From Anaerophaga thermohalophila DSM 12881 (GTDB lineage: Bacteria > Bacteroidota > Bacteroidia > Bacteroidales > Marinilabiliaceae), in NCBI RefSeq assembly GCF_000191885.1, contig NZ_AEWI01000209.1, positions 1 to 33,185 of the forward strand: DNA of 33,185 nt. Direction: 5' to 3'. Below, piece after piece: positions 15,551-24,608 of the stretch (position 1 is the first letter of the stretch; each line of letters starts with the position of its first letter). Below the pieces are notes generated by a model that was given only the letters and a program-made list of their open reading frames with translations, did no database searches and had not been told where the DNA came from. Made by a program: the position numbers and the translations under genes.

Positions 15551-16462
15551 CTAATTAGAGACCGGCTCAATCTTGTCATCCATACCCAGAACCGAAACCG
15601 GAAATGACAGACGGTTCTTCAAGTCGGGCTGAAACAAATAATCGAAGCGAATACCCTTTTCACGAATTGCCTGACCATCAGCTCCTGTATAAGACAAGAC
15701 ACAGATTTTATCTTCGGGAATCATTTTTGCAACATTCACCCCGTTTCGGCATAATATAAAGAATCCGGCCTCATTGCCTTTCAGAACATAACTCTTCTGA
15801 TAACCTGTTTCAGGCGCCTGGGTAATACCGGTCAAAAAGAACTCCGAACTGCTATTCAGGACGGGAAATATGCCACCCCGGGATGAAGCGTTCAGAATAA
15901 TACGGCCGCTTTGCTCATTAATTTCTATCCAGATATCGGCGCTGTCAAGGAGGAATGTGTTCTGTCCGGAAAGAAAATCAAAACCCCATCGTACCAGGTT
16001 TTTCCCATTTGACTGATCCAAAATCCGGGTTTCACGGATAAAAGGGACCTCGGGGCAGAATGACGAAAAATTCATTCGCCGGACTATCAGGCTCGCATCA
16101 AAAGGATGAGGTGTTATAAATATTGTGTCTTTCAGAACAGACTTTTTAACCACTTTATATTGTAATCCTGCCAGGTACCCGGGAGCATTAACCTTTACCG
16201 TTAAACCAAAAGCCCGGGGAAAAGACAAATTAAACCGGCCGTATTCATCGCATAACGAAGACCGGTTAATTTCAGCGGTTTCATCAATATTTTGTTGATA
16301 AGTTGCAGCAGCTGAAATTTTTGCATGCGGAACCGGCCTGCCAGTCGTTTCATCAGCTACTACCCCTTGCCAGGTAATATCGTATACCTCCCGGGCACAA
16401 CCAGCTAATAGCACGGCGATTCCCAAAACGATAACCGATGATTTAATAATTTTTGCGGCCAT
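15551..16462 (-). CDS. Lipoprotein with an N-terminal carboxypeptidase-regulatory-like domain, unknown function
   Basis: I do not recognise a named family. Starting at the ATG for MAAKIIKSS the product is 303 residues. It has a lipoprotein signal with lipobox 'LLAGC' (Cys21) and a beta-sandwich resembling CarboxypepD_reg domains ('WQGVVADETTGRPVPHAKISAAATY ... CDEYGRFNLSFPRAFGLTVKVNAPGY', about 30-105). The C-terminal beta-rich region has no recognisable motif. The frame stays open to a TTG at 16501, but that lies inside a dispersed repeat, and the ATG at 16462 gives a normal signal peptide. It lies 54 bases after the SurA-like gene on the same strand, so an outer-membrane or cell-envelope role is inferred from position only. 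Confidence 0.75.
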   Translation of the reverse strand: MAAKIIKSSVIVLGIAVLLAGCAREVYDITWQGVVADETTGRPVPHAKISAAATYQQNIDETAEINRSSLCDEYGRFNLSFPRAFGLTVKVNAPGYLAGLQYKVVKKSVLKDTIFITPHPFDASLIVRRMNFSSFCPEVPFIRETRILDQSNGKNLVRWGFDFLSGQNTFLLDSADIWIEINEQSGRIILNASSRGGIFPVLNSSSEFFLTGITQAPETGYQKSYVLKGNEAGFFILCRNGVNVAKMIPEDKICVLSYTGADGQAIREKGIRFDYLFQPDLKNRLSFPVSVLGMDDKIEPVSN

Positions 16463-16480
16463 CTTCGAAATCAGATTATG

Positions 16481-16517
16481 ATTTGTTACAACTTTCCCCA
16501 ACTTTACAGACGGGCAC
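16481..16517 (-). repeat. 37-bp dispersed intergenic repeat, copy 2
   Basis: It matches 7171-7207 at 31 of 37 positions. Reading along the minus strand it starts at the last base of the SurA-like gene's stop codon (16517-16519) and includes AAAGTTGGGGAAAGTTG, itself a small direct repeat. Confidence 0.65.
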
Positions 16518-17887
16518 TACTTAACCCACTCATCAAATTCAAAACGACAATCTTTCCATTCGTCTTTAATGGTTATGTAGGTCTCTCTTTGCTTTTTTCG
16601 TATCCAGTCTCTAAAAGTTTCCTCTCTCTTTTTATTTTCTAACATTCTTTTGATCGTCTGATAATCATCAACCATATTTGCGGTATGCGGTGGGGTTTTC
16701 TTTGTAAGTTTTACGATGGTAAACTGGTCAACACCAAGTCGCTGGTCTTTCATCATAAAAGGAGCGGAAATTTCCCCCTGCTGCATTTTTTCCAGTTTCC
16801 GGGCTATATCAGGCTGAATTTCCTGAAGTTCAAACTTTGTTGACTGAGTACGGGGATTAATAACATATCCTCCATTGGCACGGGAGTCTTTATCGGAAGA
16901 GTACCGCAAGGCGGCCTCCTCAAATGAAATGCTGTCTTTTCTTATTAAAGACACGAGTGAATCAGCCATTTCGCGGGCTTTTTCGATGGCTTCGCGTGAA
17001 GGTTTTGGTTTTAAAAGGATATGACGAACATTTACCCTGTCTCCCTGCCGCTCAATTAACTGCATAATATGAAAGCCAAATTCAGTTTCAACAATCTTGG
17101 AGACTTTATTTTTGTCCCGCAGGTTAAAGGCTACCTGTGCAAATTCAGGCACCAGACTGGCACGTGGTGTCAGACCAATTTCTCCGCCTCGTGCTGCGCT
17201 GTTAGGGTCCTCGGAGTAAAGGACAGCCAGTGTTGCAAAATCGCGACCTTCCCTCACCTGACGCTGAAAATCCCGCAACCGTGCTTTCACCCGTTCGATC
17301 TCTTCCTGGCTGATCTCGGGTGTAATAGCAATTTTCTGGTACTCATATTGAGCCGGCATTTTTGGCAAACTATCTTCTGGTGTTTCCCTGAAAAACCTTC
17401 TGATTTCCAGAGGAGTAACATCTACATCTTTGGTGATCTCCTGCCTCATCTGCTGGGTCAGCATTTGATTACGAACTAACTCCCTCTGTTCTTCCTTAAT
17501 CTGAAGTATCGATTTATTAAGCCATTCTTCCAGTTTTTCACGCGAACCGGCACGGTTAATAAAGTTATTGATTTGTCGATCAACCGTCATTAATACTTGA
17601 TTTTCACTAACTTCTATACTGTCAATTTTAGCTTGTTCGAGCAAAAGATTCTGTATCATCATCTGTTCCAGAATATGACACCTCATATCTCCGGCAAATT
17701 CAACTCCTTCCATGAGCGCCTGCTGGTATTGAAATTCAATATCGGATTTAAGAACGGGTTCATCTCCTATCACAGCTATAACTTCATCAATAACATTACT
17801 TTGTCCGACCACAACCGCGGGAGAAAACAAGGCAATAAAAAGAAATTTATAAAACCGGTTTCGTATTTTGCTCATAAGTTTTGGCAT
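16517..17887 (-). CDS. SurA-like periplasmic peptidylprolyl isomerase/chaperone
   Basis: The 456-residue product has a signal peptide (through 'AVVVGQS', about residue 30), a SurA N-terminal chaperone segment ('IDEVIAVIGDEPVLKSDIEFQYQQ'), and two parvulin-type rotamase regions. The first is about residues 180-280 ('LYSEDPNSAARGGEIGLTPRASLVPEFAQVAFNL ... TEFGFHIMQLIER'); the second is about 285-390 ('VNVRHILLKPKPSREAIEKA ... YSSDKDSRANGGYV'). SurA escorts unfolded outer-membrane proteins to the BAM complex. The length is close to E. coli SurA (428). A second ATG four codons in (17875) is an alternative start. It lies 15 bases after the PPIase-like lipoprotein gene, so the two are co-transcribed. 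Confidence 0.92.
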   Translation of the reverse strand: MPKLMSKIRNRFYKFLFIALFSPAVVVGQSNVIDEVIAVIGDEPVLKSDIEFQYQQALMEGVEFAGDMRCHILEQMMIQNLLLEQAKIDSIEVSENQVLMTVDRQINNFINRAGSREKLEEWLNKSILQIKEEQRELVRNQMLTQQMRQEITKDVDVTPLEIRRFFRETPEDSLPKMPAQYEYQKIAITPEISQEEIERVKARLRDFQRQVREGRDFATLAVLYSEDPNSAARGGEIGLTPRASLVPEFAQVAFNLRDKNKVSKIVETEFGFHIMQLIERQGDRVNVRHILLKPKPSREAIEKAREMADSLVSLIRKDSISFEEAALRYSSDKDSRANGGYVINPRTQSTKFELQEIQPDIARKLEKMQQGEISAPFMMKDQRLGVDQFTIVKLTKKTPPHTANMVDDYQTIKRMLENKKREETFRDWIRKKQRETYITIKDEWKDCRFEFDEWVK

Positions 17888-17902
17888 AAAGATGGTACAA
17901 GT

Positions 17903-18766
17903 TTAATAGAAATTTATGATTTTTTTCTGAAGTGCTTCATTATATAATTCTTTCTCCAGACTGTTTATAAATTCTGCCCGCTTTTTATTCAGAAGAATAG
18001 CACGTATGCGTTCCTCCACGTAGCTAAGAGGCGCAGTATTTCCAATGGTCATAAAATCTGTTATCACTAAAAAATATCTGTATTTATCGTCTGCCTTTTC
18101 GTAATAGCGGTTATATTGCAAAAACTGTTCCTCATTTCGAACAGGTTCCGGCAAGCTCGCATTTATCCGCTGAAAAGGGGTCCACTTATCCAGAAAAGCA
18201 TGATACATTCTTGCATGCTGCGCACTGTATCGATCCAACTGAACCAAATCTTCAGAATCGGCCGACCTGCACCAGCGACGCACTTCTGAAATATTGGGGG
18301 CATCGAGTGGCAGCTTTAAAAACAAACCGCGAATAATATTTTCCTGAAGCGTGAAGTTATCCTGCATTTCATTATAATACTTCTCTATCTCTTCGTTGCT
18401 CAATAACGGAGAATATTTCTGTTCCAGCATTTTCTGCTGATAAATGTTGACAAGCAGGGAAGTGCGGTATTCGTCCAAAAGCTGGCTCACATCTTTCTCT
18501 TCTTCGGTAAGATTGGACTCTGCCTGCCTGAGAAAGAGTTTATTCCTCACCCAACGGTTCACATAATCGTCGGCCAAAGCTGCACTGTCTTCATGATTTA
18601 CGTCATCGGGAAGTACCTTTTTAAGATCATTGGTTGTCAATACCTCCTCCCCAACTCTTACAACAGGAGTGGCATCTTCTTTATTTTCAATATTCTCACA
18701 TGCAGCTGCAAAACCTGCTAACAGCAAAAGAACAGCGACTTGTTTTAATGAATATATCTTCATCAA
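17903..18766 (-). CDS. SurA/PpiC-related periplasmic lipoprotein (PPIase-like, probably without catalytic domain)
   Basis: The 287-residue product starts with a lipoprotein signal ending 'GFAAAC' (Cys23). 'VVRVGEEVLTTNDLKKVLP' and 'DYVNRWVRNKLFLRQAE' match the N-terminal chaperone module of SurA/PpiD proteins, and 'VEERIRAILLNKKRAEFINSLEKELYNEAL' is the usual C-terminal helix. A clear parvulin core (RHIL...GG.LG...FG.H) is not visible, so I infer a chaperone without isomerase activity. It lies 15 bases before the SurA-like gene. The promoter is probably at 19053-19084, which gives a leader of about 280 bases that includes a long-form repeat. Confidence 0.82.
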   Translation of the reverse strand: MMKIYSLKQVAVLLLLAGFAAACENIENKEDATPVVRVGEEVLTTNDLKKVLPDDVNHEDSAALADDYVNRWVRNKLFLRQAESNLTEEEKDVSQLLDEYRTSLLVNIYQQKMLEQKYSPLLSNEEIEKYYNEMQDNFTLQENIIRGLFLKLPLDAPNISEVRRWCRSADSEDLVQLDRYSAQHARMYHAFLDKWTPFQRINASLPEPVRNEEQFLQYNRYYEKADDKYRYFLVITDFMTIGNTAPLSYVEERIRAILLNKKRAEFINSLEKELYNEALQKKIINFY

Positions 18767-18781
18767 TAGACCATATTTTTA

Positions 18782-18916
18782 AAAGAAACGAGCATGGCGC
18801 TTTGATTCCTCCTCCGGCTCCGCCGCTTTGTTTACAAAGAAATCTGCCACATAAGAACATGTACAAAAAGTTGCGGGTTCCATTAGACCAATAATTTAGA
18901 CTAAATTTTAAATGAA
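18782..18916 (+). repeat. Dispersed repeat, long-form unit
   Basis: It begins GAAACGAGCATGG, carries the 55-base insert (18795-18849), then AAGAACATGTACAAA and a decayed tail (GTTCCATTAGACCAATAATTTAGAC) ending AATGAA. It lies in the predicted 5' leader of the PPIase operon, antisense to it. Confidence 0.8.
18795..18849 (+). repeat. 55-base long-form insert, copy 2
   Basis: It differs from 15296-15350 at only two positions, although the flanking unit sequence has diverged more. This suggests recent spread or selection on the insert. Confidence 0.85.
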
Positions 18917-19052
18917 TTAAGATTCCTGCATGGAAGCCCCACAAATAATTGGTGTCCGCCAACAAAGCCGGACGAGTATCTTTCTAATCCTATGTATGCT
19001 CAGAAAGTGTCATTTACAAGGCTTGCAAAGTTGTAAAATACAACCATACATA

Positions 19053-19084
19053 CAAAAATAATGGTTTGTTTGTTCTGTTACAAA
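19053..19084 (-). promoter_or_regulatory. Candidate promoter of the PPIase/SurA operon
   Basis: On the minus strand TTTG (19081-19084) is followed after 20 bases by TATTTTTG (19053-19060), a good Bacteroidota-type promoter. It lies directly downstream of the guaB terminator. The arms GGTTTGT/ACAAACC (19063-19069 and 19080-19086) form an inverted repeat overlapping the -33 box and may be an operator. Confidence 0.5.
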
Positions 19085-19112
19085 CCTTCTCTAAAATCTT
19101 ATACGGTGAAAT

Positions 19113-19152
19113 CAAAAAAACAACCCGGGCAACGGATTGTGTTGTCCGGGTT
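19113..19152 (-). terminator. Rho-independent terminator of guaB
   Basis: On the minus strand AACCCGGACAAC pairs with GTTGCCCGGGTT (one G-T position) around a 7-base loop, followed by GTTTTTTTGATT. It ends 24 bases after the guaB stop codon. Confidence 0.88.
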
Positions 19153-19176
19153 TGCTGGATTATTTCAGAACAATTT

Positions 19177-20667
<1,491 letters not shown>

Positions 20668-20858
20668 TTACCTGCTACCTTCATGATTTTTCCCGGTGCG
20701 AAGCTCAACAACCGGCAAAACAACAATATCCTCTGCAAATTTGAACCGGGAACAGATACATTCACTGTTTCAAATTTCTCAGCTTTTGCTTGTGTTTTTT
20801 TGATACTTGAACATCTCTTGACAAAAACTATATGAAGTAAGCAGTTTAAAAATTTTGG

Positions 20859-20893
20859 CAAAGGTAAGAAATTCTCAGTTTTTTATCTTCAAA
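20859..20893 (-). promoter_or_regulatory. Weak candidate promoter of guaB
   Basis: TACCTTTG (20859-20866, minus) matches the -7 consensus. The nearest TTTG (20890-20893) is 23 bases upstream, slightly too far. It would give a leader of about 200 bases. Confidence 0.3.
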
Positions 20894-20908
20894 AAACAGA
20901 AGGAATAC

Positions 20909-20916
20909 TAATTTTG
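20909..20916 (+). promoter_or_regulatory. -7 box directly before recQ
   Basis: TAATTTTG fits TAnnTTTG and ends 4 bases before the recQ ATG, implying a nearly leaderless transcript. No good -33 TTTG is seen. The DUF5063 gene has the same TAATTTTG box 9 bases before its ATG. Confidence 0.35.
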
Positions 20917-20920
20917 TCTC

Positions 20921-22825
20921 ATGCCTGATCGATATCTGGATATTTTGCGCAGATACTGGGGATTTGACAGTTTTCGTCCTCTCCAGGAAGTTATTATCCG
21001 CTCGGTAGGAGAAGGGAACGACACACTTGCCCTGATGCCGACCGGCGGAGGCAAATCCATCACTTTCCAGGTGCCTGCACTGGCTACCGAAGGGCTATGC
21101 CTCGTGGTAACCCCGCTTATTGCCTTAATGAAAGACCAGGTAGAAAACCTGAAAAGAAACGGGATAAAAGCCGCAGCCATTCATTCAGGACTCACCTATC
21201 GCGAAATAAAAGTGGCTTTTGATAACGCCGTTTTCGGGGGAACTAAATTTCTCTATGTCTCGCCGGAGCGGCTGGCTACAGACCTATTCCTGGAAAAGCT
21301 GCCCGATTTAAAAATTAACCTACTGGCTGTTGACGAAGCACATTGCATCTCGCAGTGGGGATACGATTTTCGTCCTTCTTATTTAAAGATCGCAGCCGTT
21401 CGCGAGCTTATTCCTGATGTACCGGTTCTGGCTCTTACTGCAACTGCAACGCCAACCGTTGTGGATGATATAATGACGCAGCTGCATTTTAAAAAGAAAA
21501 ATGTTTTCAGAAAAAGTTTTGCACGGCCAAACCTCGCCTATGTTGTCAGGGCTACCGAAAACAAGGAAGAACAGCTGCTTAGAATTCTTAATTCTGTTGC
21601 CGGCAGTGCCATTGTATATGTCAGAAGCCGCAAAAAAACACGTGAATATGCCTCCTTCCTGCAACAACACCAAATTAGTGCTGAACATTTTCATGCCGGA
21701 CTCACCTATACTTCGAAGGAAGAAAAACAAAACAGGTGGAAGCATAACCAGACCCGCGTTATAGTAGCCACCAATGCGTTTGGAATGGGAATCGACAAAC
21801 CCGACGTTCGCCTTGTTGTCCACATGGATGCGCCCGACTCCGTCGAAGCCTACTTCCAGGAAGCGGGCCGTGCAGGGCGCGACAACAAAAAGGCCTATGC
21901 AGTGCTTCTTTGGAGTGATAACGACAAGATAAAACTCAAAAAACAGGTAGAAACAGCATTCCCTGAGCCTGAAACCATTAAAAGTGTTTACGAAGCTTTG
22001 GGCAACTTCTTTCAACTGCCTGTTGGTGCAGGTTTTCAGATGGTTTATGACTTCGATATCGGTAAATTCTGTAGTGCTTTCAATTTTAGTATTCTGACCG
22101 TATACAACTCTCTGAAAATTCTTCAGAGAGCCGGATATCTCACATTCACCGAGGAGCTGGACATTCCCTCAAAAGTGATGTTCCTGGTTAAAGGAAATGA
22201 TCTTTACAAATTTCAGGTAGCCAATGAAGATTTGGACCCTTTTATTAAAATATTATTACGCAATTACACGGGACTTTTCACCGAATATGCTTCCATCAAT
22301 GAAGCAGACCTGGCCAAAAAGTCAGGCACCACTATTGAAACCGTTTATACCGGTCTTTCCAAACTCAGCAAAATGGGAATCATTCATTATATCCCGCGTC
22401 GTAAAACACCTTTGATCAGCTATACCCAGTCCAGAGAAGAGTTAAGGTTTATCAAACTCCCAAAAGAAGTCTATCAAGAACGAAAACAACGATATCTGGA
22501 TCAGACCGAAGCAGTAATCGACTATGCTTCGTCGACTAATATCTGCCGCAGCAGGTTTCTTCTGAACTATTTCGGCCAGACAAAGTCGGACAATTGCGGT
22601 ATTTGCGACATTTGTATTTCAAGAAAAAAGACCGGACTGGATGATACCACCTTCAAAAAAATAGAACTGACCGTAAAAGAAAAACTCAATCACCGGATGA
22701 TGAAGGCTGAAGAACTGGTGGAATCGCTCCCGTACAGCAGGGAAAAAACGTTAAAAGTCCTTCAGTGGCTGGAAGACCATGAAGTGATAGGAGAAGCTGA
22801 AACGGGCGAGTTGGAATGGCTGTAG
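20921..22825 (+). CDS. recQ: ATP-dependent DNA helicase RecQ
   Basis: The 634-residue product has all superfamily-2 RecQ motifs: motif 0 'YWGFDSFRPLQ', Walker A 'MPTGGGKS' (about 40-46), 'DEAHCISQWGYDFRPSY' with Asp138-Glu-Ala-His141, 'ALTATATP', and 'QEAGRAGRDNKKAYA' near 310. The RQC zinc-binding cysteines appear in 'ICRSRFLLNYFG ... NCGICDIC' near 545-570. A C-terminal winged-helix part continues to the end, but I see no HRDC domain, so this is the short architecture. It unwinds 3'-5' DNA in recombination and repair. A -7 box lies 4 bases upstream of the ATG. Confidence 0.97.
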   Translation: MPDRYLDILRRYWGFDSFRPLQEVIIRSVGEGNDTLALMPTGGGKSITFQVPALATEGLCLVVTPLIALMKDQVENLKRNGIKAAAIHSGLTYREIKVAFDNAVFGGTKFLYVSPERLATDLFLEKLPDLKINLLAVDEAHCISQWGYDFRPSYLKIAAVRELIPDVPVLALTATATPTVVDDIMTQLHFKKKNVFRKSFARPNLAYVVRATENKEEQLLRILNSVAGSAIVYVRSRKKTREYASFLQQHQISAEHFHAGLTYTSKEEKQNRWKHNQTRVIVATNAFGMGIDKPDVRLVVHMDAPDSVEAYFQEAGRAGRDNKKAYAVLLWSDNDKIKLKKQVETAFPEPETIKSVYEALGNFFQLPVGAGFQMVYDFDIGKFCSAFNFSILTVYNSLKILQRAGYLTFTEELDIPSKVMFLVKGNDLYKFQVANEDLDPFIKILLRNYTGLFTEYASINEADLAKKSGTTIETVYTGLSKLSKMGIIHYIPRRKTPLISYTQSREELRFIKLPKEVYQERKQRYLDQTEAVIDYASSTNICRSRFLLNYFGQTKSDNCGICDICISRKKTGLDDTTFKKIELTVKEKLNHRMMKAEELVESLPYSREKTLKVLQWLEDHEVIGEAETGELEWL

Positions 22826-22889
22826 CTTTGTTATTTTTGCATTCGTCAACATTAATCACTACATTATCAATATTTATCACTAATTTTGC

Positions 22890-22891
22890 AC
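22890..22891 (+). promoter_or_regulatory. -7 box region before DUF5063 gene (TAATTTTG around 22881-22888)
   Basis: CTAATTTTGCA lies just before the ATG at 22897 and matches TAnnTTTG. A transcript from it would be almost leaderless. It supports the start at 22897 rather than the longer open frame that overlaps recQ. Confidence 0.35.
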
Positions 22892-22896
22892 CCGCT

Positions 22897-23538
22897 ATGG
22901 AAACAGATTTTGAACATCCGGTATATTCAAGAAATGTCATTGAATTTGTGACGGTTGCAAAGGAATTTTGTGCCTGGCTGGAAAAAACACCGGATTTTCC
23001 AAGAAGGGAATTTATTGACACAGGACGTAAAATGTTACCCCTTTTGTATCTGAAAGCATCGGTTTTGCCAAAGACAGAAACCATGCTCAAAGACGACTTC
23101 CTGGAAAAATTTGTGTCGGAAGAGGAATATCAGCAAATTCAAAATGCCATTTTATTAAAGATGGGTCCGTACAACGATTATCTGGAAGTTTTTACAGCCG
23201 ATATGCAACGCAGCGTGGAGCCTTTGACAGCCACCATTTCAGAAAATCTTTCCGATATCTATCAGGATGTAAAAGATTTTTTAATGAGTTACCGGACAGC
23301 GGTAACAGAAATAATGAATGATGCACTGATAGAATTGGTAAACAACTTTGAAGAATATTGGGGCCAAAGGCTGGTTAATGTTCTCAGAGCACTTCATGAA
23401 GTTGCTTTCAACGGAGAAGACATAGACGAAGAAAATGATGAAGTTGACCCTCTTGAGGACAAAAGAAACACAGAAGACTGGTTGATATCGAAAATGCAAA
23501 AAGACTGGCAAAATGACCACGATGACGTTGCTTTGTAA
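22897..23538 (+). CDS. DUF5063 family protein
   Basis: The 213-residue product is acidic and mostly helical, with no signal peptide or membrane segment. The pattern 'VIEFVTVAKEFCAWLE' near the start, 'LPLLYLKASVLP' and 'NVLRALHEVA' near the end match the DUF5063 family, which occurs in Bacteroidota next to the exonuclease gene found here. The function is unknown. The ATG at 22897 is chosen because a longer frame to 22816 would overlap the end of recQ and add a non-family hydrophobic segment. A decayed repeat unit begins 6 bases after the stop. Confidence 0.85.
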   Translation: METDFEHPVYSRNVIEFVTVAKEFCAWLEKTPDFPRREFIDTGRKMLPLLYLKASVLPKTETMLKDDFLEKFVSEEEYQQIQNAILLKMGPYNDYLEVFTADMQRSVEPLTATISENLSDIYQDVKDFLMSYRTAVTEIMNDALIELVNNFEEYWGQRLVNVLRALHEVAFNGEDIDEENDEVDPLEDKRNTEDWLISKMQKDWQNDHDDVAL

Positions 23539-23544
23539 TTGATA

Positions 23545-23590
23545 AATTCCATTTGGCCTTAAAAAATAGATTTTATTCGAATAAATCATC
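23545..23590 (+). repeat. Decayed 3' half of the dispersed repeat
   Basis: AATTCCATTTGGCCTTAAAA followed by TAGATTTTATTCGAATAAAT aligns with the short-form tail GTTCCATCCGACCTTAA...AAATTTTATACGGATGAAA. The arms still pair: ATTTGG with TCGAAT using two G-T pairs. Confidence 0.5.
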
Positions 23591-23680
23591 TAAACTGTCC
23601 GATCCGCCTGATTACCGGAAAGAAAGATTTTTGATAACATGTAGTTTAACACCAATCGGCTAAAAAACTCAAAATATTGA

Positions 23681-24259
23681 ATGCAAAATAAGATCACTAA
23701 AGACGACATAAAGGAATTACCACTAAAACAGTTCGAAGGAACTGTAAATGTAATAGAAGATCCCAAACAGATAACTCATGTTGTGGAGAAACTCCGGAAT
23801 GAGAGAATTATCGGTTTCGATACCGAAACCAAACCATCATTTAAGAAAGGGGTCTCACACGATGTAGCCCTACTGCAATTAAGCACTGAAGAAGAGGCGT
23901 TTCTGTTCAGACTGAACATGACCGGTTTCAACGGAGCTCTGACACAACTTCTTTCGAACCCGGGAATTAAGAAGGTAGGAGTCGGCATTCGGGATGACCT
24001 GAGAGGATTGCAGCATCTCAACAACTTCACACCGGAAGGATTTATTGACATTCAGGAACTGGCACCAAAATATGGCATAGAAGTATTGAGCCTGAAGGAT
24101 CTGGCAGGACTCCTTCTTGGCATCCGCATTTCCAAAAGGCAGAGACTTTCCAACTGGGAGGCCGATTCTTTAAGTGAAGGACAAATATTGTATGCAGCAA
24201 CTGATGCATGGGTGGCACTAAAAATCTACAATAAAATAAAGAAAATGAAACGCGCATGA
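23681..24259 (+). CDS. 3'-5' exonuclease, RNase D-like (DEDDy)
   Basis: The 192-residue product has the three DEDD exonuclease motifs: motif I 'IIGFDTETKPS' with Asp47 and Glu49, motif II 'VGVGIRDDLRGLQ' near 98-110, and motif III 'YAATDAWVALKIY' with Tyr171 and Asp175 (Y-x3-D, hence DEDDy). It is a stand-alone exonuclease domain without the HRDC domains of RNase D, as is common in Bacteroidota. The substrate, DNA or RNA, cannot be told from sequence. The stop codon (24257-24259) and last residues MKRA come from a copy of the dispersed repeat (ATGAAACGCGCATGA). Confidence 0.93.
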   Translation: MQNKITKDDIKELPLKQFEGTVNVIEDPKQITHVVEKLRNERIIGFDTETKPSFKKGVSHDVALLQLSTEEEAFLFRLNMTGFNGALTQLLSNPGIKKVGVGIRDDLRGLQHLNNFTPEGFIDIQELAPKYGIEVLSLKDLAGLLLGIRISKRQRLSNWEADSLSEGQILYAATDAWVALKIYNKIKKMKRA

Positions 24260-24274
24260 CAAAAATTGTCATAA
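24245..24274 (+). repeat. Dispersed repeat half-unit overlapping the exonuclease stop
   Basis: ATGAAACGCGCATGACAA continues with the hairpin TGACAA-AAA-TTGTCA and ATAA. It then passes directly into the octamer array. The half-units at 32886 and 33084 have the same layout. Confidence 0.85.
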
Positions 24275-24406
24275 TAGATCATTAAATTGTTAGATTGTTA
24301 GCGAATGTAATAAAACTTATAATATTTCAACAACTAACACTTCAACAATATCAACATTCCTAACAATTTAACAATCCTAACAGCCGTAACAATTTATTAA
24401 ATGTAA
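24275..24406 (+). repeat. Octamer-type array with inverted second half
   Basis: Units TAGATCAT, TAAATTGT, TAGATTGT and TAGCGAAT (24275-24306) lead into AATGTAATAAAACTTATAA. A second array in the opposite sense follows (CTAACA, ATTTAACA, ATCCTAACA), ending at GTAACAATTTATTAAATGTAA. The two halves can pair over at least 11 perfect bases (TAAATTGTTAG). A related copy in inverse orientation is at 29605-29787. Confidence 0.75.
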
Positions 24407-24608
24407 GATGAAACGAGCATGACAAGGTTTGTCACAAAAGGACATGTATAAATCTCAATCATGCGAGTTCCATCAGACCAATAACTTAGACTAATTTTAT
24501 ACTGATGAAACGAGCATGGCAAAGATTTCCACAAAAGAACATGTATAAAACTCTTACATGCGAGTTCCATCAGACCAATAACTTAGACTAATTTTATACT
24601 GATGAAAC
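24407..24608 (+). repeat. Two tandem 97-bp units plus a partial third
   Basis: Units start at 24407 and 24504, and a third GATGAAAC starts at 24601, giving an exact 97-base period. The last 43 bases of the two units are identical; the hairpin regions differ (TGACAAGGTTTGTCA versus TGGCAAAGATTTCCA). The tail CCATCAG can pair with CTGATGAAAC of the next unit. Confidence 0.92.

Larger units (their letters stand above)
18767..19176. other. 410-bp intergenic region between guaB and the PPIase operon
   Basis: From right to left it holds the guaB terminator, a candidate minus-strand promoter, a small GTTGTA-AAA-TACAAC inverted repeat (19030-19044), a possible GTCCG/CGGAC hairpin near 18953-18973, and the long-form dispersed repeat (18782-18916). 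No gene is seen. Confidence 0.55.

Noticed and set aside
16463..16501. TTG start extending the lipoprotein gene
   Set aside because: It falls within the 37-bp dispersed repeat, and the ATG at 16462 gives a normal lipoprotein signal.
21383..22015. 210-codon minus-strand frame opposite recQ
   Set aside because: Fully inside recQ on the other strand, without motifs.
24407..24608. CRISPR array
   Set aside because: The repeated unit is 97 bp with no unique spacers between short direct repeats, and no cas gene is near.
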